Positions 46,490-57,655 of a DNA stretch of 64,000 bases are shown here, piece by piece. The position numbers were made by a program, and so were the translations under genes. The notes beneath the pieces are model-generated. The model had not been told where the DNA came from. It made no database searches and worked only from the letters and a program-made list of their open reading frames with translations. Origin of the DNA: Capronia americana. Taxonomy: Eukaryota; Ascomycota; Eurotiomycetes; Chaetothyriales; Herpotrichiellaceae. The stretch covers positions 744,001-808,000 of the forward strand of contig JADWQD010000018.1 of assembly GCA_016110215.1 (NCBI GenBank), in the 5' to 3' direction. Positions within the stretch are counted from its first letter, which is position 1, and each line of letters begins with the position of its first letter.

Positions 46490-48089
46490 ATGCCACAATC
46501 TCGAGCAGAAGAAGCCTGGCTCAAGACACCCTTGGGCTCGACATTACTGGCTCAGATCAGCGGTGATCCTGGGCTTCCTCAGCCGAAACCCACCGTCTCA
46601 TCATGGCAGCTTCCTCCTCATCCAGATGTTGGTGATATTCAGTCAAAAGTACTTCCTCAACAGACTGACTATGTCATCATTGGATCGGGAATCACCGGGT
46701 GTGGTGTTGCCAAAACCCTTCTTGAACATCCTGGATCGGGTTCGAAATCAGTGACGGTTCTCGATGCTCGAGGGGTTTGCAGCGGTGCCACGGGACGCAA
46801 TGGTGGCCAACTCGTGAAACCGTACGCGCTCCGATATGCTCAGTTGGCGGAAGACTTTGGCCATGAAACTGCGACACAAGTGGCTCGCATGGCTCTCCAC
46901 ACTCTGGAGGAGATGCATAAGCTCGCAGCATCTTATGACGATGAGTTGAAAAGCCAAGCAAATGCACGAAGAGTGACCAAATGCATCGTGTATATCGACA
47001 AGGAGTCATGGGAAAGGGTTCAAGGAGCTGTCGAGATGTACGAGACCAATCTACCCGAAGAGAAAGGCCTTTTTAAACCAATGTCAAAGGAGGATGTAGA
47101 GAAGGTGAGTCATCCCATCCCCGTGAGCGAGATTTTGCAGCAGTGATTGATATATCTGATAATTTGTACAGCAATGGAACATCAAGGGCGCCTATGGGGG
47201 TTACGCTTTCCCTGCTGGTGTATGCTGGCCCTACCGTTTGGTCACGGGTGTTTTTAAGCGACTGCTGGACCGATACTCCGGAAGGCTCAATGTTGAGTCT
47301 CATACCCCGGTCACAACAATCTTGTATGACGACAAGAGCAATTCGAAGTATCCCTATATCATTGTCACCCCAAGAGGCACAATCCGATCTGCTGCAGTGG
47401 TTCATTGTAACAATGGACATGCTGGCCATCTGCTACCCCGGATGAGAGGCAAAATCCATCCGGTCCGAGGAACAATGTCTGCACAAGCTCCTGGTCCCCG
47501 ATTCCCCGACATGAGCAATGAAAAGTCATGGACAATCCTTTCTGACATGCATTACGACAAGGAGGATGGAACCATTCAGTTGGGATGGTTTTATGGCCTC
47601 CAAAATCATGGCGATGTCTGGATTGGTGGTGAGCACAAGAGAGTCGAGGAAGTCTTCACAGCCGACGATTCAACCATTGGGAAAGAGGGGCGAGAGAGGC
47701 TCTCCAATATCCTTCCTACAATGTGGAACAAAGATTGGGTTGAAGGACAGCCAAAGATATTGGGCATCTGGACTGGTGTCATGGCTCAGACTGGAGATAC
47801 TCTTCCACTTGTCGGCAGACTTCCTCCGAGTATCACTGAACGACCAGGGAGAAACGAATGGATTGCGGCAGGATGGAACAGCTATGGTATGACAAATGGT
47901 CTGACAAGTGGAGAGGCGGTCGCTAAGATGATCCTTGGGGAGAACCCACCATCCTGGTTCCCGATGGCATATCTGCCGACTGAGGAAAGGTTGCATGAAA
48001 CTTGTATGCAACCTGAGTCAGTGGTGAAAAGCTTTTTGGCAATGTCAGGTATTGGACCGACCCTGGATCCGCCCAAGGCAATGTTATGA
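46490..48089 (+). CDS. FAD-dependent amine/amino-acid oxidoreductase (DAO family)
   Basis: Exons are 46490-47104 and 47172-48089 (67-bp intron), 510 residues. Rossmann dinucleotide motif DYVIIGSGITGCGVA near residue 63, then the DAO-family GATGRNGGQLVKPY loop; the second exon opens QWNIKGAYGGYAFPAGVCWP and ends with the FAD-contact motif around AAGWNSYGMTNGLTSGEAVA. The closest well-known relatives are gamma-glutamylputrescine oxidase-like, N-methyl-amino-acid/sarcosine oxidase-like and DadA-like enzymes, which oxidise a C-N bond to an imine with H2O2 or a reduced acceptor. No peroxisomal tripeptide (C terminus KAML) or signal peptide. It is the leftmost member of a cluster with permease, P5CDH and aminotransferase, so an amino-acid or amine substrate is likely; the exact one is unknown. 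Confidence 0.88.
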
Positions 48090-48488
48090 AACACTCAACG
48101 AGGAACGGAACCAACCAAGAATTAAATAGCTGAAGAATTCTTTCCTGGCGCTTCACGAGAAAAGTCTTTGAGATAAATATAGATGCCAATGTCATGCTCG
48201 GGAGAGAGGCCGACTTTTAGAATGACGGTCCTTCCGATGCGAATCCCCAGATACATAGCTTGTCATCATGTCCACTATTGGCGCCTACCTATAGACAGGT
48301 ACGAAGCATGCCGAGTTTCCTCAATGACGAGATTGAGCAAGTGAGTTGGAATTGCCACTACTACTCCAAGACGAACAAGATTACCAAAGAATCCTGAAAG
48401 CTGTAAAGTCTGCATTTGCATCCGATCCCACGAAATCGTCACTCTCCCCGATCACTATATGTCTATCTAGGTAATGCAGAGAGCAAAA
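48090..48488. other. Convergent intergenic, FAD oxidoreductase / permease
   Basis: 399 bp between two stop codons; presumably both 3' UTRs. Nothing else recognised. Confidence 0.5.
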
Positions 48489-50419
48489 TTAGGCCGCAAC
48501 TTTGGTACCCTTTACTCGTCCAATACCGGCAAGTTGCAACATCTCGCGCCAGAAACCAATCTCCTCTCCAACCAGCGTTGCCTCGTGAGCGTCTATTGCT
48601 GGGCGTTCCCAGACCAAGTCTGCCTCTGTCGGCTTCACAAAGCTCGTTCGTTTCCAGATTTTCCAGCCGAAGTATGTGACAGGTGCCAACAGGAGAAGAG
48701 TGTAGTAACTGAAGAATGTGGCGTTGTCCCAAGGGAAGACGAAGCTGGTGTAGCCAAAGGTAAAGAGAACAATCGTCAACCAGACGGTGGCAATGTAGGC
48801 CATGTAAGGTTGGCCCCAACCCTTATAAGGCAATGTATCGCGGTCGATACCTTGAGCTTTCAAAGCTCGGTAGAAGAAGATGTAGGTGAGAGCCATGGTC
48901 AAGAAGTTGATCAAGCCACCAGCCGTACCTATTGAAACTAACCTATCATTCAAGTAAGCAGAGGGAAGAATAGGTGATTGGAAGGGTGATACGTACCAGA
49001 AGTAAACCACCGAGGAGCTGTTGCTCAGTTGCAGGAACGCTATTACCGAGAAAAGCATGGTGACAGCAAGACACCAAATCGGCACACCTTTCCTGGTGCA
49101 ACGTAGGAAAAATTTTGGTGCTTGACCGTTCACTGCCAATCCGTATAAAGCACGTGTGCTTGCAAAAACGTAGTTGTTTCCGGCCGAGATGATGCTGGTG
49201 AGCAATAGGGCATTGACGACACTCGGAAAGACATTGATACCCATGTTCTGCGCAGCAATAACATACGGTGAAGCTGCTCCAGTTCCGGAACCGGGTTTCG
49301 TGCCACCAAGAACAGCGAGAAGTGTTGGATCGTTCGCTGGAATGACAATTCCAATGGCAAGTGCAGATCCCACGAAGAAGACCAGGAAACGGATGTACAT
49401 GGTCTTGTAAGCCGCTTTGATCGTGACTCGAGGATTTTTGGCTTCTCCAGCAATTATCGAGATGTAATCAGGACCAGTGATCACATAGCTGGCTTGGTAG
49501 TAGCAAGCCAAGAAGCCTTCAAAACGTCCAAGAGAACCTGTTGTCACATACTCAAGGAAGGCGCCCTGGCACCTTGATTAGAATGAGGTTCACCAAACTG
49601 TCAGAGATACATACCGGATTGTTCCAGTATCGAAACCCATAGGCATCATGCTGAGGGTTCCCACCCACCATGGTAACGAATGTGAATGTGAAGACAAGCA
49701 GAAATAGCAAGACTTTGCCCAGTGATAGCCAAAATTCGGCTTCACCATACCAGTTGACGGCAAGGACGTTGAGAGCTCTGGTTCCAAATTAGTCAACGTC
49801 CGAGGTGAGGAGGCATGACACTGATCCTACATGTAGATGACAGCCAAAACGCAGATGACCGCGGCGACCGGGATATCATCTCTCCAAAATCCCAGGATCA
49901 AACTGGTGCTGACGAGCTCGAAGGGGATTCCAAGGGCCATGTAGATGTAATAATTCCAGCCGACCATGAATCCCCAGGCTGGGTCAACCCACTTGGTCGC
50001 ATGTTGGATGAAGGCGGCAGGAACGGGCATCTTTCCTGGTCAGCGGGTCGTGCAATGCCAAGGGACAACAGGCTTCAACGTACATATGTGGTCATTTCCG
50101 CTGCACAGTTGGAGACCATGCCCTGGAAGAAAATGTGCAGGAAGTAGCCGAGAAAGAGACTGCCAGGGCCTCCTTTGACCAGCGCACCACCCAGGGCAAG
50201 GAAGATTGCACCACCGATGGTACCACCAATGGCAAATAGCTGAATCTGGCGATTGCTCAAGCGTCGATGAAGGCTCCAGTCACGATCAGATCCAAGTGTC
50301 TGAGCCAATACATTACCGCTGTGTTCGAGACTGGAATCCCCACTTCCAGCAGTCCCGACAGTCACAGAGGTACCTTCCACCTTGACACCAACCTCGTCGC
50401 TGACTTCAGACGCTCCCAT
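48489..50419 (-). CDS. Amino-acid permease (APC superfamily, fungal YAT family)
   Basis: Plasma-membrane proton-coupled amino-acid importer. Five exons (minus): 50419-50084, 50030-49831, 49777-49615, 49565-48997, 48942-48489; 573 residues with all phases consistent. A polar N-terminal tail is followed by the YAT signature RRLSNRQIQLFAIGGTIGGA, the spliced TTYMPVPAAFIQHATKW, VIYIALNVLAVNWYGEAEFW, RYWNNPGAFLEYVTTG and SNSSSVVYFWLVSIGTAGGL, about twelve membrane segments in all. C terminus is cytosolic. Two TGATAA sites lie just upstream (50475-50480 and 50628-50633), consistent with nitrogen control. Specificity (proline, GABA, basic amino acids or betaine) cannot be read from the sequence. Confidence 0.93.
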
Positions 50420-51125
50420 GGCGATGATACAAGAGGTTTGAAGACAGCAGTACCTCGAAGCAAAGCTTGATGTATGATAACGTTGCCCGGTCGCAAAGAT
50501 CGAATGGCAAAGTCGTGTCAAAAAGGTCAAAGCGAGGGTAGCGGCAGGAGCGGCCTGATATATCTCAAACCCCGGAAATCAGATATCTAGAGCCATTGAT
50601 ACTCGTACCATTGGATAGCATATTGGCTGATAACATTAGGGAAAGCATGGAGATAGAGCTGAGCCATGGCTCGAAGGCTCTGGGCACTGCAAAGACTTTG
50701 TTAAGTGGAGCTGGCCTGGCCCAACTTCGTTAACTCTAAAAGTTCGCAGCGAACTCGACACATCAGTCTTCGCCGAACATTACAATCTGGGGCTGCTTGT
50801 CCCCGCCTCGAAGTTGTGTGCGACCAGATGGCCTATTCGGATCGAACTTGCTTTCACGAGTATCATTACCGAATGTCGGCATACTGCCAACCTACTCTTT
50901 TTTCGATTTGCCTAACTCAGGGACTGTATTCGGTTTTGCCTTTGTTTCTATTCGCCAATCCCACCATGGTTGGCGGTTCTGTTCTGGGCAGTGGAGGTGA
51001 TACCATCGAGAACCAGAACCTCAATACTTGCTATCCAACTCTGGAACGTTACTCAATGAATGTACTACGTCTATCTACCCAGGAAATCCCATCGCCACTG
51101 GTTGTGCCCGTGTTGAGTTCCGGAT
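50420..51125. promoter_or_regulatory. Permease promoter with GATA sites / P5CDH 3' flank
   Basis: 706 bp. TGATAA at 50475-50480 and 50628-50633 fit HGATAR. A 163-codon plus-strand frame covers 50705-51196 but has no ATG start, overlaps the P5CDH 3' end and shows no homology that I recognise, so it is not called. Confidence 0.4.
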
Positions 51126-53035
51126 TCAATCTGATTCTGTCTCCCCATAATTCGATGGGTATAAGACACTATCAATGGTATAGAAGGATTCCTTGATGGT
51201 TCTTTGAGACACAAACCGAGTCAAAAGACCGAGTGAACCCGCTTTGTCGTTCGTTCCGCTCGCTCTCGAACCACCGAAAGGTTGATGACCTGGCATAGCA
51301 CCAGTACATTGGTCACTAATGTTGGTTAGCACATGGAACAGCAGAGTAGGATCGCCGTCTTACTTGACGTAGAAATTCCCAGCAGAGAATCTCAATTCTT
51401 CCGTTGCTTCAGTAATAGCAGAGCGATCTTTGGCAAAAACCGCTCCTGATAAGGCGTATTCTGTAGTTTCGTCAATCAATTTGAAGAGAGTCGGACCGTA
51501 TTCTTCGTCGTCATAGACATAGATGCAGAGGAGTGGGCCGAATATCTCTTCGCTCATGAATCTGCTTTGAGGATTCTTCGTTTCGATCACAGTTGGTCGA
51601 ATGTAGTATCCGACGGAGTCATCGTAGTCGCCTCCGACGAGAACTTGGATTTCTGGGTCTGACTTTGCTTCTTCGATATATTTTGAGACACGTCTGTATG
51701 CTGCGTCACTAATGAGAGGTCCTGAAAAATCAGTGAAACGCTCTCCCATGGTGAGTTTCTCCGTCTCGGCCACCAGGATCGATTTGAATTCCGCTGCGAT
51801 GCTGACGGGAACGTAGATCCGCGAGAGTGCGCTGCATTTTTGGCCTTGGTATTCAAAACCGGCCCGCAGACTCTTGAGGGCAGCGTTTCGGACGTCGGCA
51901 CTCTTGTGGATGAGGTGGAAATTCTTGCCTCCAGTCTCACCTACGACTCGAGGGTATGACTTCCAGAAGGTCATCTTTTCTCCGAGTCTTGAGACCAGCA
52001 TCCGAAACACGCCAGTACTTCCAGTGAAATGTAACCCACCGAGATCTCGGCTGGCATACACTGCTTCTGTCACCAAGTCTGCATCCCCAGGAAGAAATTG
52101 GAGAACACCAGAAGGAAGGCCTGCTTCAATCATGATGTGGTTGAAGAGCCAACTGGAGTAGATTGCTCCTGGGCTGGGTTTCCAGATTACAACATTTCCA
52201 GTGATGAGAGGAGCAAGGACGAGATTGACAGCCAAGGCAGTGAAGTTGAATGGAGAAATGGCGTACACAAATCCGTCGAGGGGACGTACTTCGGTTCGAC
52301 TGATGGATGACTGTCAGCACGCATCCTCGATCCAAATATTTGACTTACTTCCAAACTCCGGGTGCGTTGAAAGGAGGCTGCGACTTGTACAACGTCTCCG
52401 CAAGAGACGGGAACATCTTGAGAAAGTCGATCGACTAAGGTATGTTAGTCTACAGATATCGAAAGATGAGTCAAAATCTCCACCTCGGCGATGCAGTCTA
52501 TGTCAGCCTGATAAGCGTTTTTCCCCTGACCGAGCATCGTTGCTGCCATCATTTTGTATTTGTAGGTGGTTTGAAGGAGCGCTGCCGCTCGATGGAATAT
52601 TGCAGCTCTGTCATGCAACGATGTCCGAGCCCACGTTCTTTTGGCTTCAAGAGCTCCTTCGATAGCTTTTGAAACAAGCTCCGGTGTTGAAGCTTTATAC
52701 TCGGCGAGCACAATTTTGTGTTTGAATGGAATGGCTTGTGTTTTTGTCTCTCCATGTTGAATCTGATTCACTTCTCAGCGCTCCTCAAGGGCAGGACCAC
52801 GCAAGACGAACCGTTTCGCCATTGACAACTGGGAATACTTTGTGTGGTACATCTGATTCTAGATCTTGCAGAGCTTGAATGAGTTTTCGACGTTCTGGAG
52901 AGTTCGGCTCATAGGATGTCTGAAATGAGACTTGTCAGTGGCCGGACAGGATACTTAGGAGGAACATAATCTTACGAATGGCTCATTGACGATCTTTGGA
53001 AGACTAAAAATTCCAAGGTTGGAAGCTTGCGCCAT
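51126..53035 (-). CDS. Delta-1-pyrroline-5-carboxylate dehydrogenase (ALDH4) paralogue
   Basis: Oxidises glutamate-5-semialdehyde (from P5C) to glutamate, the last step of proline, ornithine and (as the 3-hydroxy form) hydroxyproline catabolism. Six exons (minus): 53035-52976, 52919-52812, 52762-52484, 52434-52349, 52299-51364, 51315-51126; 552 residues, phases close. Joins recreate IVNEPFTSYEPNSPER, VNGETIQHGETKT, AEIDA-type ADIDCIAESIDFLKMF, GVWNRTEVRPLDGFVY and FYVNDQCTGAMPGHQPFGG. Catalytic Glu in VGETGGKNFHL and Cys in EYQGQKCSALSR (about residue 333). The mature-domain sequence begins almost at Met1, so the mitochondrial presequence of Put2-type enzymes appears missing and a cytosolic location is likely. 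Intron 2 uses GTTCGT. Confidence 0.93.
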
Positions 53036-53485
53036 GATTTCTGTTGAACCTGGTGCACGGGTGGACGTTGAATGGAGTTGAATGAAGTCGAACCTGCTAT
53101 ATCACTTTCCGCCAACATTCTTCAATCCAATGATTGGATATCTCTTCCAACATTTATTTTCTTGATGACTGGATCGCGGGAAGAAAAAGTCGAGTTCGGC
53201 GCGAACTTCTGCGAACGAGCGCGTCAAGTGGATCCACGACTGTTTGCAAGGTACCAGTCTTCTCCCATTGTCGACTTGATGCAAGTATTCCGAGCCGTAC
53301 ATTGTAGGGTACCTTTGTTACGCGTACTGAGTTTGATCTTCAAATTGCCACACGTCGACAGTATGACCGCGTAGGAACAAGCTCCTTCGTGCTCATGTTG
53401 CAACAGGCAGGTCAATGATAAAAAGTTATGCGAATTACGATGGTCCTTGCAGAATGGTAAAACAGTTCGAGAGCTTGATTTCCCG
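53036..53485. promoter_or_regulatory. P5CDH promoter / aminotransferase 3' flank
   Basis: 450 bp. TGATAA at 53416-53421 is an HGATAR match about 380 bp upstream of the P5CDH start. Nothing else recognised. Confidence 0.35.
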
Positions 53486-54859
53486 CTATGGCAGCGAGTC
53501 GACATCGATGTTTCTCCTTCTCATCACTTCAAGAACAGCAGCTGAGAAAGAATTCACCAATTCATCCACTTGTCCTCTGGTGATGATGAACGGCGGAGCA
53601 AAGAGCAAAGCATCAACAGCAGTTGAGCACAGATATGCAGCTGCTCCTTTCTCGAACATGACGGTGGCTATTTCTCCCGCTACAAATCGTCCAGATGGAT
53701 CGATCGGATTGAATTGCACAGTCTGAAAAAGTCCAATCCCGCGAATATCTTTGAGGACACCCTCCGGAAGACTCCGTCTCAACCTTTCCACCAGATAGAC
53801 TCCCATCTTCTGGACGTTTTCCAATAGGTGCTCTTGGACCAATATTTGCTGGACGGCTAGCCCTGCAGCACAAGCAATTGCGTGTGCTTGGTAGGTATGT
53901 CCACTCAAAAACACCTGAGATTTGCTGTTCTGGAGCCGGTCATGTATTCTGGAGCTCAACAAGACTGCAGAAAGAGGCTGATAGCCCGCCGCGAGACCTT
54001 TACCAATGGTTTGAATGTCTGGAGACACACCGTCAATTGATTGCCAGGCGTGTAGAGTACCGGTTCGACCCATGCCACACATGACCTCATCGAAGATGAG
54101 AAGAGCACCATGTGAATCGCAAAGCTTTCGTAATCGAGAAAGGTAGCCTTCGACTGCTGGGACGGAACCAAGTGTTGCGCCAACGACGGGCTCAACAATG
54201 ACAGCAGCTACTGTTGATGGGCCCAGCTGTTGAAACATATCCTCGTATTCTGCCATCAGCCGGTCGACGTATTGTGTTCGTGTCTCTCCCGCTCTTGCAT
54301 CAGCAAGGTAGAAACAACGAGAGACATGGTGGAAGGCAGGAGAGAGAAGAGGTGCGTATGGATCTCGTCGTGGTGGATTCCATCCCGCAGACAATGCACC
54401 AAGCGTGTTCCCATGGTATGAATATTTTCGTGCGATGATATTGACACGATTTGCGTCTTCATTGCACAGATGATAGTGCCGTGCAAGCTTGATCGCAGAT
54501 TCGACTGCTTCTGAACCTGATTGCAAAGTCAGAATGTCAAGATTGACTCAATAGAATGCGTTACCGGATGTCAAGAAGATGGCCTTTGAAAATGCAGCAC
54601 CACTCAGCTGGATTAAGAAGGATGCTAATTGTTCCGAGGGACTGTTGGTAAAGAATGATGTATGGGCAAAACACAGAATCTGGGCTTGTTTGACAATAGC
54701 GTCTATCACCCTCTGGTCACTGTGTCCCAGACAAGATACTGCAGCACCCGAGCTACCATCAAGTACTTTGGTTCCATCGGCTTTGATGAGATAGACTCCA
54801 TCGCCACCAATTACTTCCGGGTATGTTTTGACCAGAGAACGATGCAGAATGGATGTCAT
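53486..54859 (-). CDS. Class III PLP-dependent aminotransferase
   Basis: Transfers an amino group, often from an omega-amine, to an oxo acid. Exons (minus) are 54859-54565 and 54516-53486 (48-bp intron), 441 residues. The join gives FLTSGSEAVESAIKLAR. PLP Asp lies in GALLIFDEVMCGMGRTG and the Schiff-base Lys in IQTIGKGLAAGYQPLSAVLL; FLSGHTYQAHAIACAAGLAV is characteristic of the fungal branch of BioA/omega-transaminase-like enzymes. Candidate substrates are ornithine, lysine, GABA, beta-alanine or 4-hydroxyglutamate. Together with P5CDH next door, a semialdehyde or a 2-oxoacid end product is plausible. It diverges from the cluster regulator. The upstream in-frame sequence to 55033 lacks homology, so the start at 54859 is preferred. 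Confidence 0.9.
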
Positions 54860-55475
54860 GATTGCTGGGCATGCAGAACGATAAACCTGTCCAAAGCCGA
54901 CCTGTAGGTGCTTTATTACGATCGAGCATCTCGACGGGCATTGTCGAGATGGAGATGCCTTTGCCTGATGCCTCGCGCCGAAGGATACAACTGTGGGACT
55001 AAGCTTTCCAGTCCCCAACCCAAAATGTGACATGAAGTCGCGCCGCGATACGGAGGACCCAGGCCCTTGATATCGGTCTTCTCCGGTATCCTATCTGGGC
55101 CCAAAACTTTGTCTTCGCGGGCTTGGGGGAGGGGGGGGGGGGGCAAAAATGCACTTCCCCGTCGCAGACCATCATCCACTTCACCTCGTTGTTGCGAGTC
55201 TTGGTCACTCATGATCAGACACGACATTGAAGGTTGATGGCTTCAGGAAATGTTTCTTCTTGAAAGACGCTACTATGGCAATATCATGGAACAACAGTAA
55301 TTTCAATCGAACGGCTATGCTATCACCCAAATTCTTCGACTTCGGGTATCTCGGAGCTCCACATAGCTCTGACTCACAGAGTGACCAATGTCTCCGAGAA
55401 AGAGATGCTCGCCGTGGACATTATTCATCGATCCCGTCGATTGTGACCGAGACCAGCCATTCTCTTTCTGTCGCA
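54860..55475. promoter_or_regulatory. Divergent promoter, aminotransferase / Zn2Cys6 regulator
   Basis: 616 bp between the two chosen starts. HGATAR matches: CGATAA at 54879-54884 (plus) and AGATAG on the minus strand at 55091-55096. A G5AG13 tract (55125-55143) lies mid-way. An upstream in-frame ATG for the regulator at 55275 would shorten the shared region to 415 bp. Confidence 0.4.
55125..55143 (+). repeat. Poly-G tract (G5-A-G13)
   Basis: Long homopurine run in the divergent promoter; the exact G count may be unreliable in sequencing. Confidence 0.8.
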
Positions 55476-57646
55476 ATGGGCACTTCGACCAACCCGTCCA
55501 TGGAACAGGACACTATGGATGAGAGCACACAAAGGCCAACAAAGCGCCGAAAAGGAGGCAGAGTATATTCTGTAAGGTGTTCCCAGCCTTCCGTGGGACT
55601 TGCTGACTCTATTTGAAAGGGCTGTGCTACATGCCATCAGAGGAAGATCAAAGTATGTATACCTAACTCGCGTAGGTCTTGTCCATGACACTGAACCCAT
55701 CAGTGCGATCAACGTCGGCCAACCTGTGGAAATTGCGAAAGATCACGCCACTATATTTGCGACGGCTTCCCCATTGACGGTTCCGATACGAACGGAATAA
55801 CTCATCCATCCCAAGGGTCGAAACGGTTGCAAGTTGACCGCGTCGCTGCCGAGAGCAGAATTTTCAATAATGCGAACATCATGCCACAAGAAGATGATAC
55901 CGCCTTTCAAACAGGGTGCTGGGAGGATGCCACTCCTTCGATTTCAAGAGACCGTACTGCATTTTTATCATGCCTGCAGAGTATCTTCCCGAGCGATGGG
56001 ACCGAGTTTTCGCTGAGTCATATGGAGAATGCTCCGATCTGGTCTCAATCCGAAGCGACTGAAGACGAACCAGAGTTTCAACCATCGATTGTCGAGCCAG
56101 ACTTGAACCCTCTATGGACAGCTGAGTCGACCGAGCATGATGGGTCTGCAAGTTCCGAAGAAACAGAAACAGGGGAGATGGCTGTTCCTTCGATTCGTGT
56201 TCAATTTGCGGAATTTCCTGGGTTTCCCATCACCGTTCGGCAACTGCTTCACCACTATCGAACGCATGTCTGTCAGTTGATGATGCCTGCTGCAATTCCA
56301 TCTCACAATCCTTGGTTACGGCTCTATCTGCCAATAGCCGTGCAAGAGCCGCAAACCGCAGCCAATCAAGCATTGTTGTACTCGATCCTGGCCGTCTCCG
56401 GTTTCAATCAATCTGTTCTCCGGAAGTCTGATGGACAATCATACCGATCTCAAGCAGAACTTAATCGTAACAAAGCCGACGAGTTGCTCGGGAAGATCGA
56501 CTTTTCAGACAAAGATTTTGAAAGCTCTACCAGTAAGCTGGCATCGTTGGCAACTGCTCTAACAATGACCACGATCGAGGTGAGTTAGAGCCCGTTTTCC
56601 TGTAGTCAATCAATGCTGATTTTCTGCAGGTTTTCAGTGGCGGAAAGGAGGGAAGATGGCGCAAACATTTGCGGACTGCAAGAGAGATTGTCGAACGTAC
56701 TGGTGGGACGAACTGGTGGCTTTCCGACGCCACAAATGCTACTTTGCTTCAGATATATCGATGTCTACGAATTGTTTCGGATACTTGCGGGATGGAGTCG
56801 AGCGACGAGAAAGAACATCGAACCCAAGTTCACGAGCTCCACAACGTTGAAGAAACCGAGACAACGGAAGGACGGGTGGTGTCTCCTGTGATCAACCCTG
56901 CCGGATACACCCTCGACGTTTCCTTTGGTATCTCGATGAAGACTTTGTCGTGTCTGAACCAAATTGTCGAGCTGTGGACCATCAAGACATCAGCACCGCC
57001 AAATACTTGCTGGTGGGAAGGTCGTTCGGCAGATCTTCTGAGACTAGAGTCAGACCTCTTCTCGGTTATGGATGATCCTTATGCTTTCTCCAACGACCAA
57101 CCATATCCTAGCTCACAGCCATCAGACGATATGAGTACCAGCTTCCCGTCCTTGGGTGATGATATCCCACAGATTGTGAGTGAAGAGATTCGTGAAAATC
57201 ACCTTTGGGCGTTTCACTATAGTGTTGGACTCTTCTACAGGAGAGTAATATGTGGAGGAGGGAGAAACACGACTTCTCCTGTTTCATCAACAGGGACCAA
57301 GCTGACGGGTCAATACCTTGTATCAAAAGTGTTGGAGCATTTGGAGAATATCGATGCATTAACTATCGATACACCCGTTGCCAATACATTGTGGCCTGGT
57401 TTCATTGCCGCAGTCGAAGCCATCGATACTGATCTCAGGCACCGAGTCCTGGTTTGGTTTGCTCGTGCGAGGCGACATGGGATTGGCAATATACCAGCTG
57501 CAAAAGCTTTGGTATTGGAGGTGTGGCGCAGAGTTGACAGACAGACTTATCTGAGTCATGAGCGAAAGGACTTGAGTTCGGAATTGGGAATGGTAGACTG
57601 GAGGGATGTGATGAAAGAAAGAGGCATGTATATCATGCTGACCTGA
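55476..57646 (+). CDS. Zn(II)2Cys6 transcription factor, probable cluster regulator
   Basis: Four exons: 55476-55571, 55620-55652, 55704-56579, 56630-57646; 673 residues. Splicing assembles the binuclear cluster: GCATCHQRKIK (33-bp exon) joined to CDQRRPTCGNCERSRHYIC, i.e. C-x2-C-x6-C-x6-C-x2-C-x7-C, preceded by the basic RPTKRRKGGRVYS. Unspliced DNA cannot encode it, so all early introns are well supported. The remainder resembles the Fungal_trans_2 middle-homology region (FPITVRQLLHHYRTHVCQLM; GYTLDVSFGISMKTLSCL). Start 55476 is preferred; an in-frame ATG at 55275 would add 67 residues. The location inside the cluster, divergent from the aminotransferase, makes pathway-specific control likely. 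Its stop lies 9 bp from that of the DUF3445 gene. Confidence 0.9.
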
Positions 57647-57655
57647 ATTGTCTAT

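Noticed and set aside
48489..49547. Reading the permease last part as one uninterrupted exon
   Set aside because: The 54 bases 48996-48943 are in frame but have a perfect GTACGT donor and GATAG acceptor, and removing them restores the continuous helix VVYFWLVSIGTAGG.
50705..51196. 163-codon plus-strand open frame upstream of the permease
   Set aside because: No ATG start, overlaps the P5CDH 3' coding end on the opposite strand, and shows no homology.
56720..56880. Apparent frameshift in the Zn2Cys6 regulator (an alternative frame reads FRYIDVYELFRILAG)
   Set aside because: The main frame LLQIYRCLRIVSDTCGMES aligns better with the usual middle-homology pattern and stays open to the stop, so no frameshift is needed.
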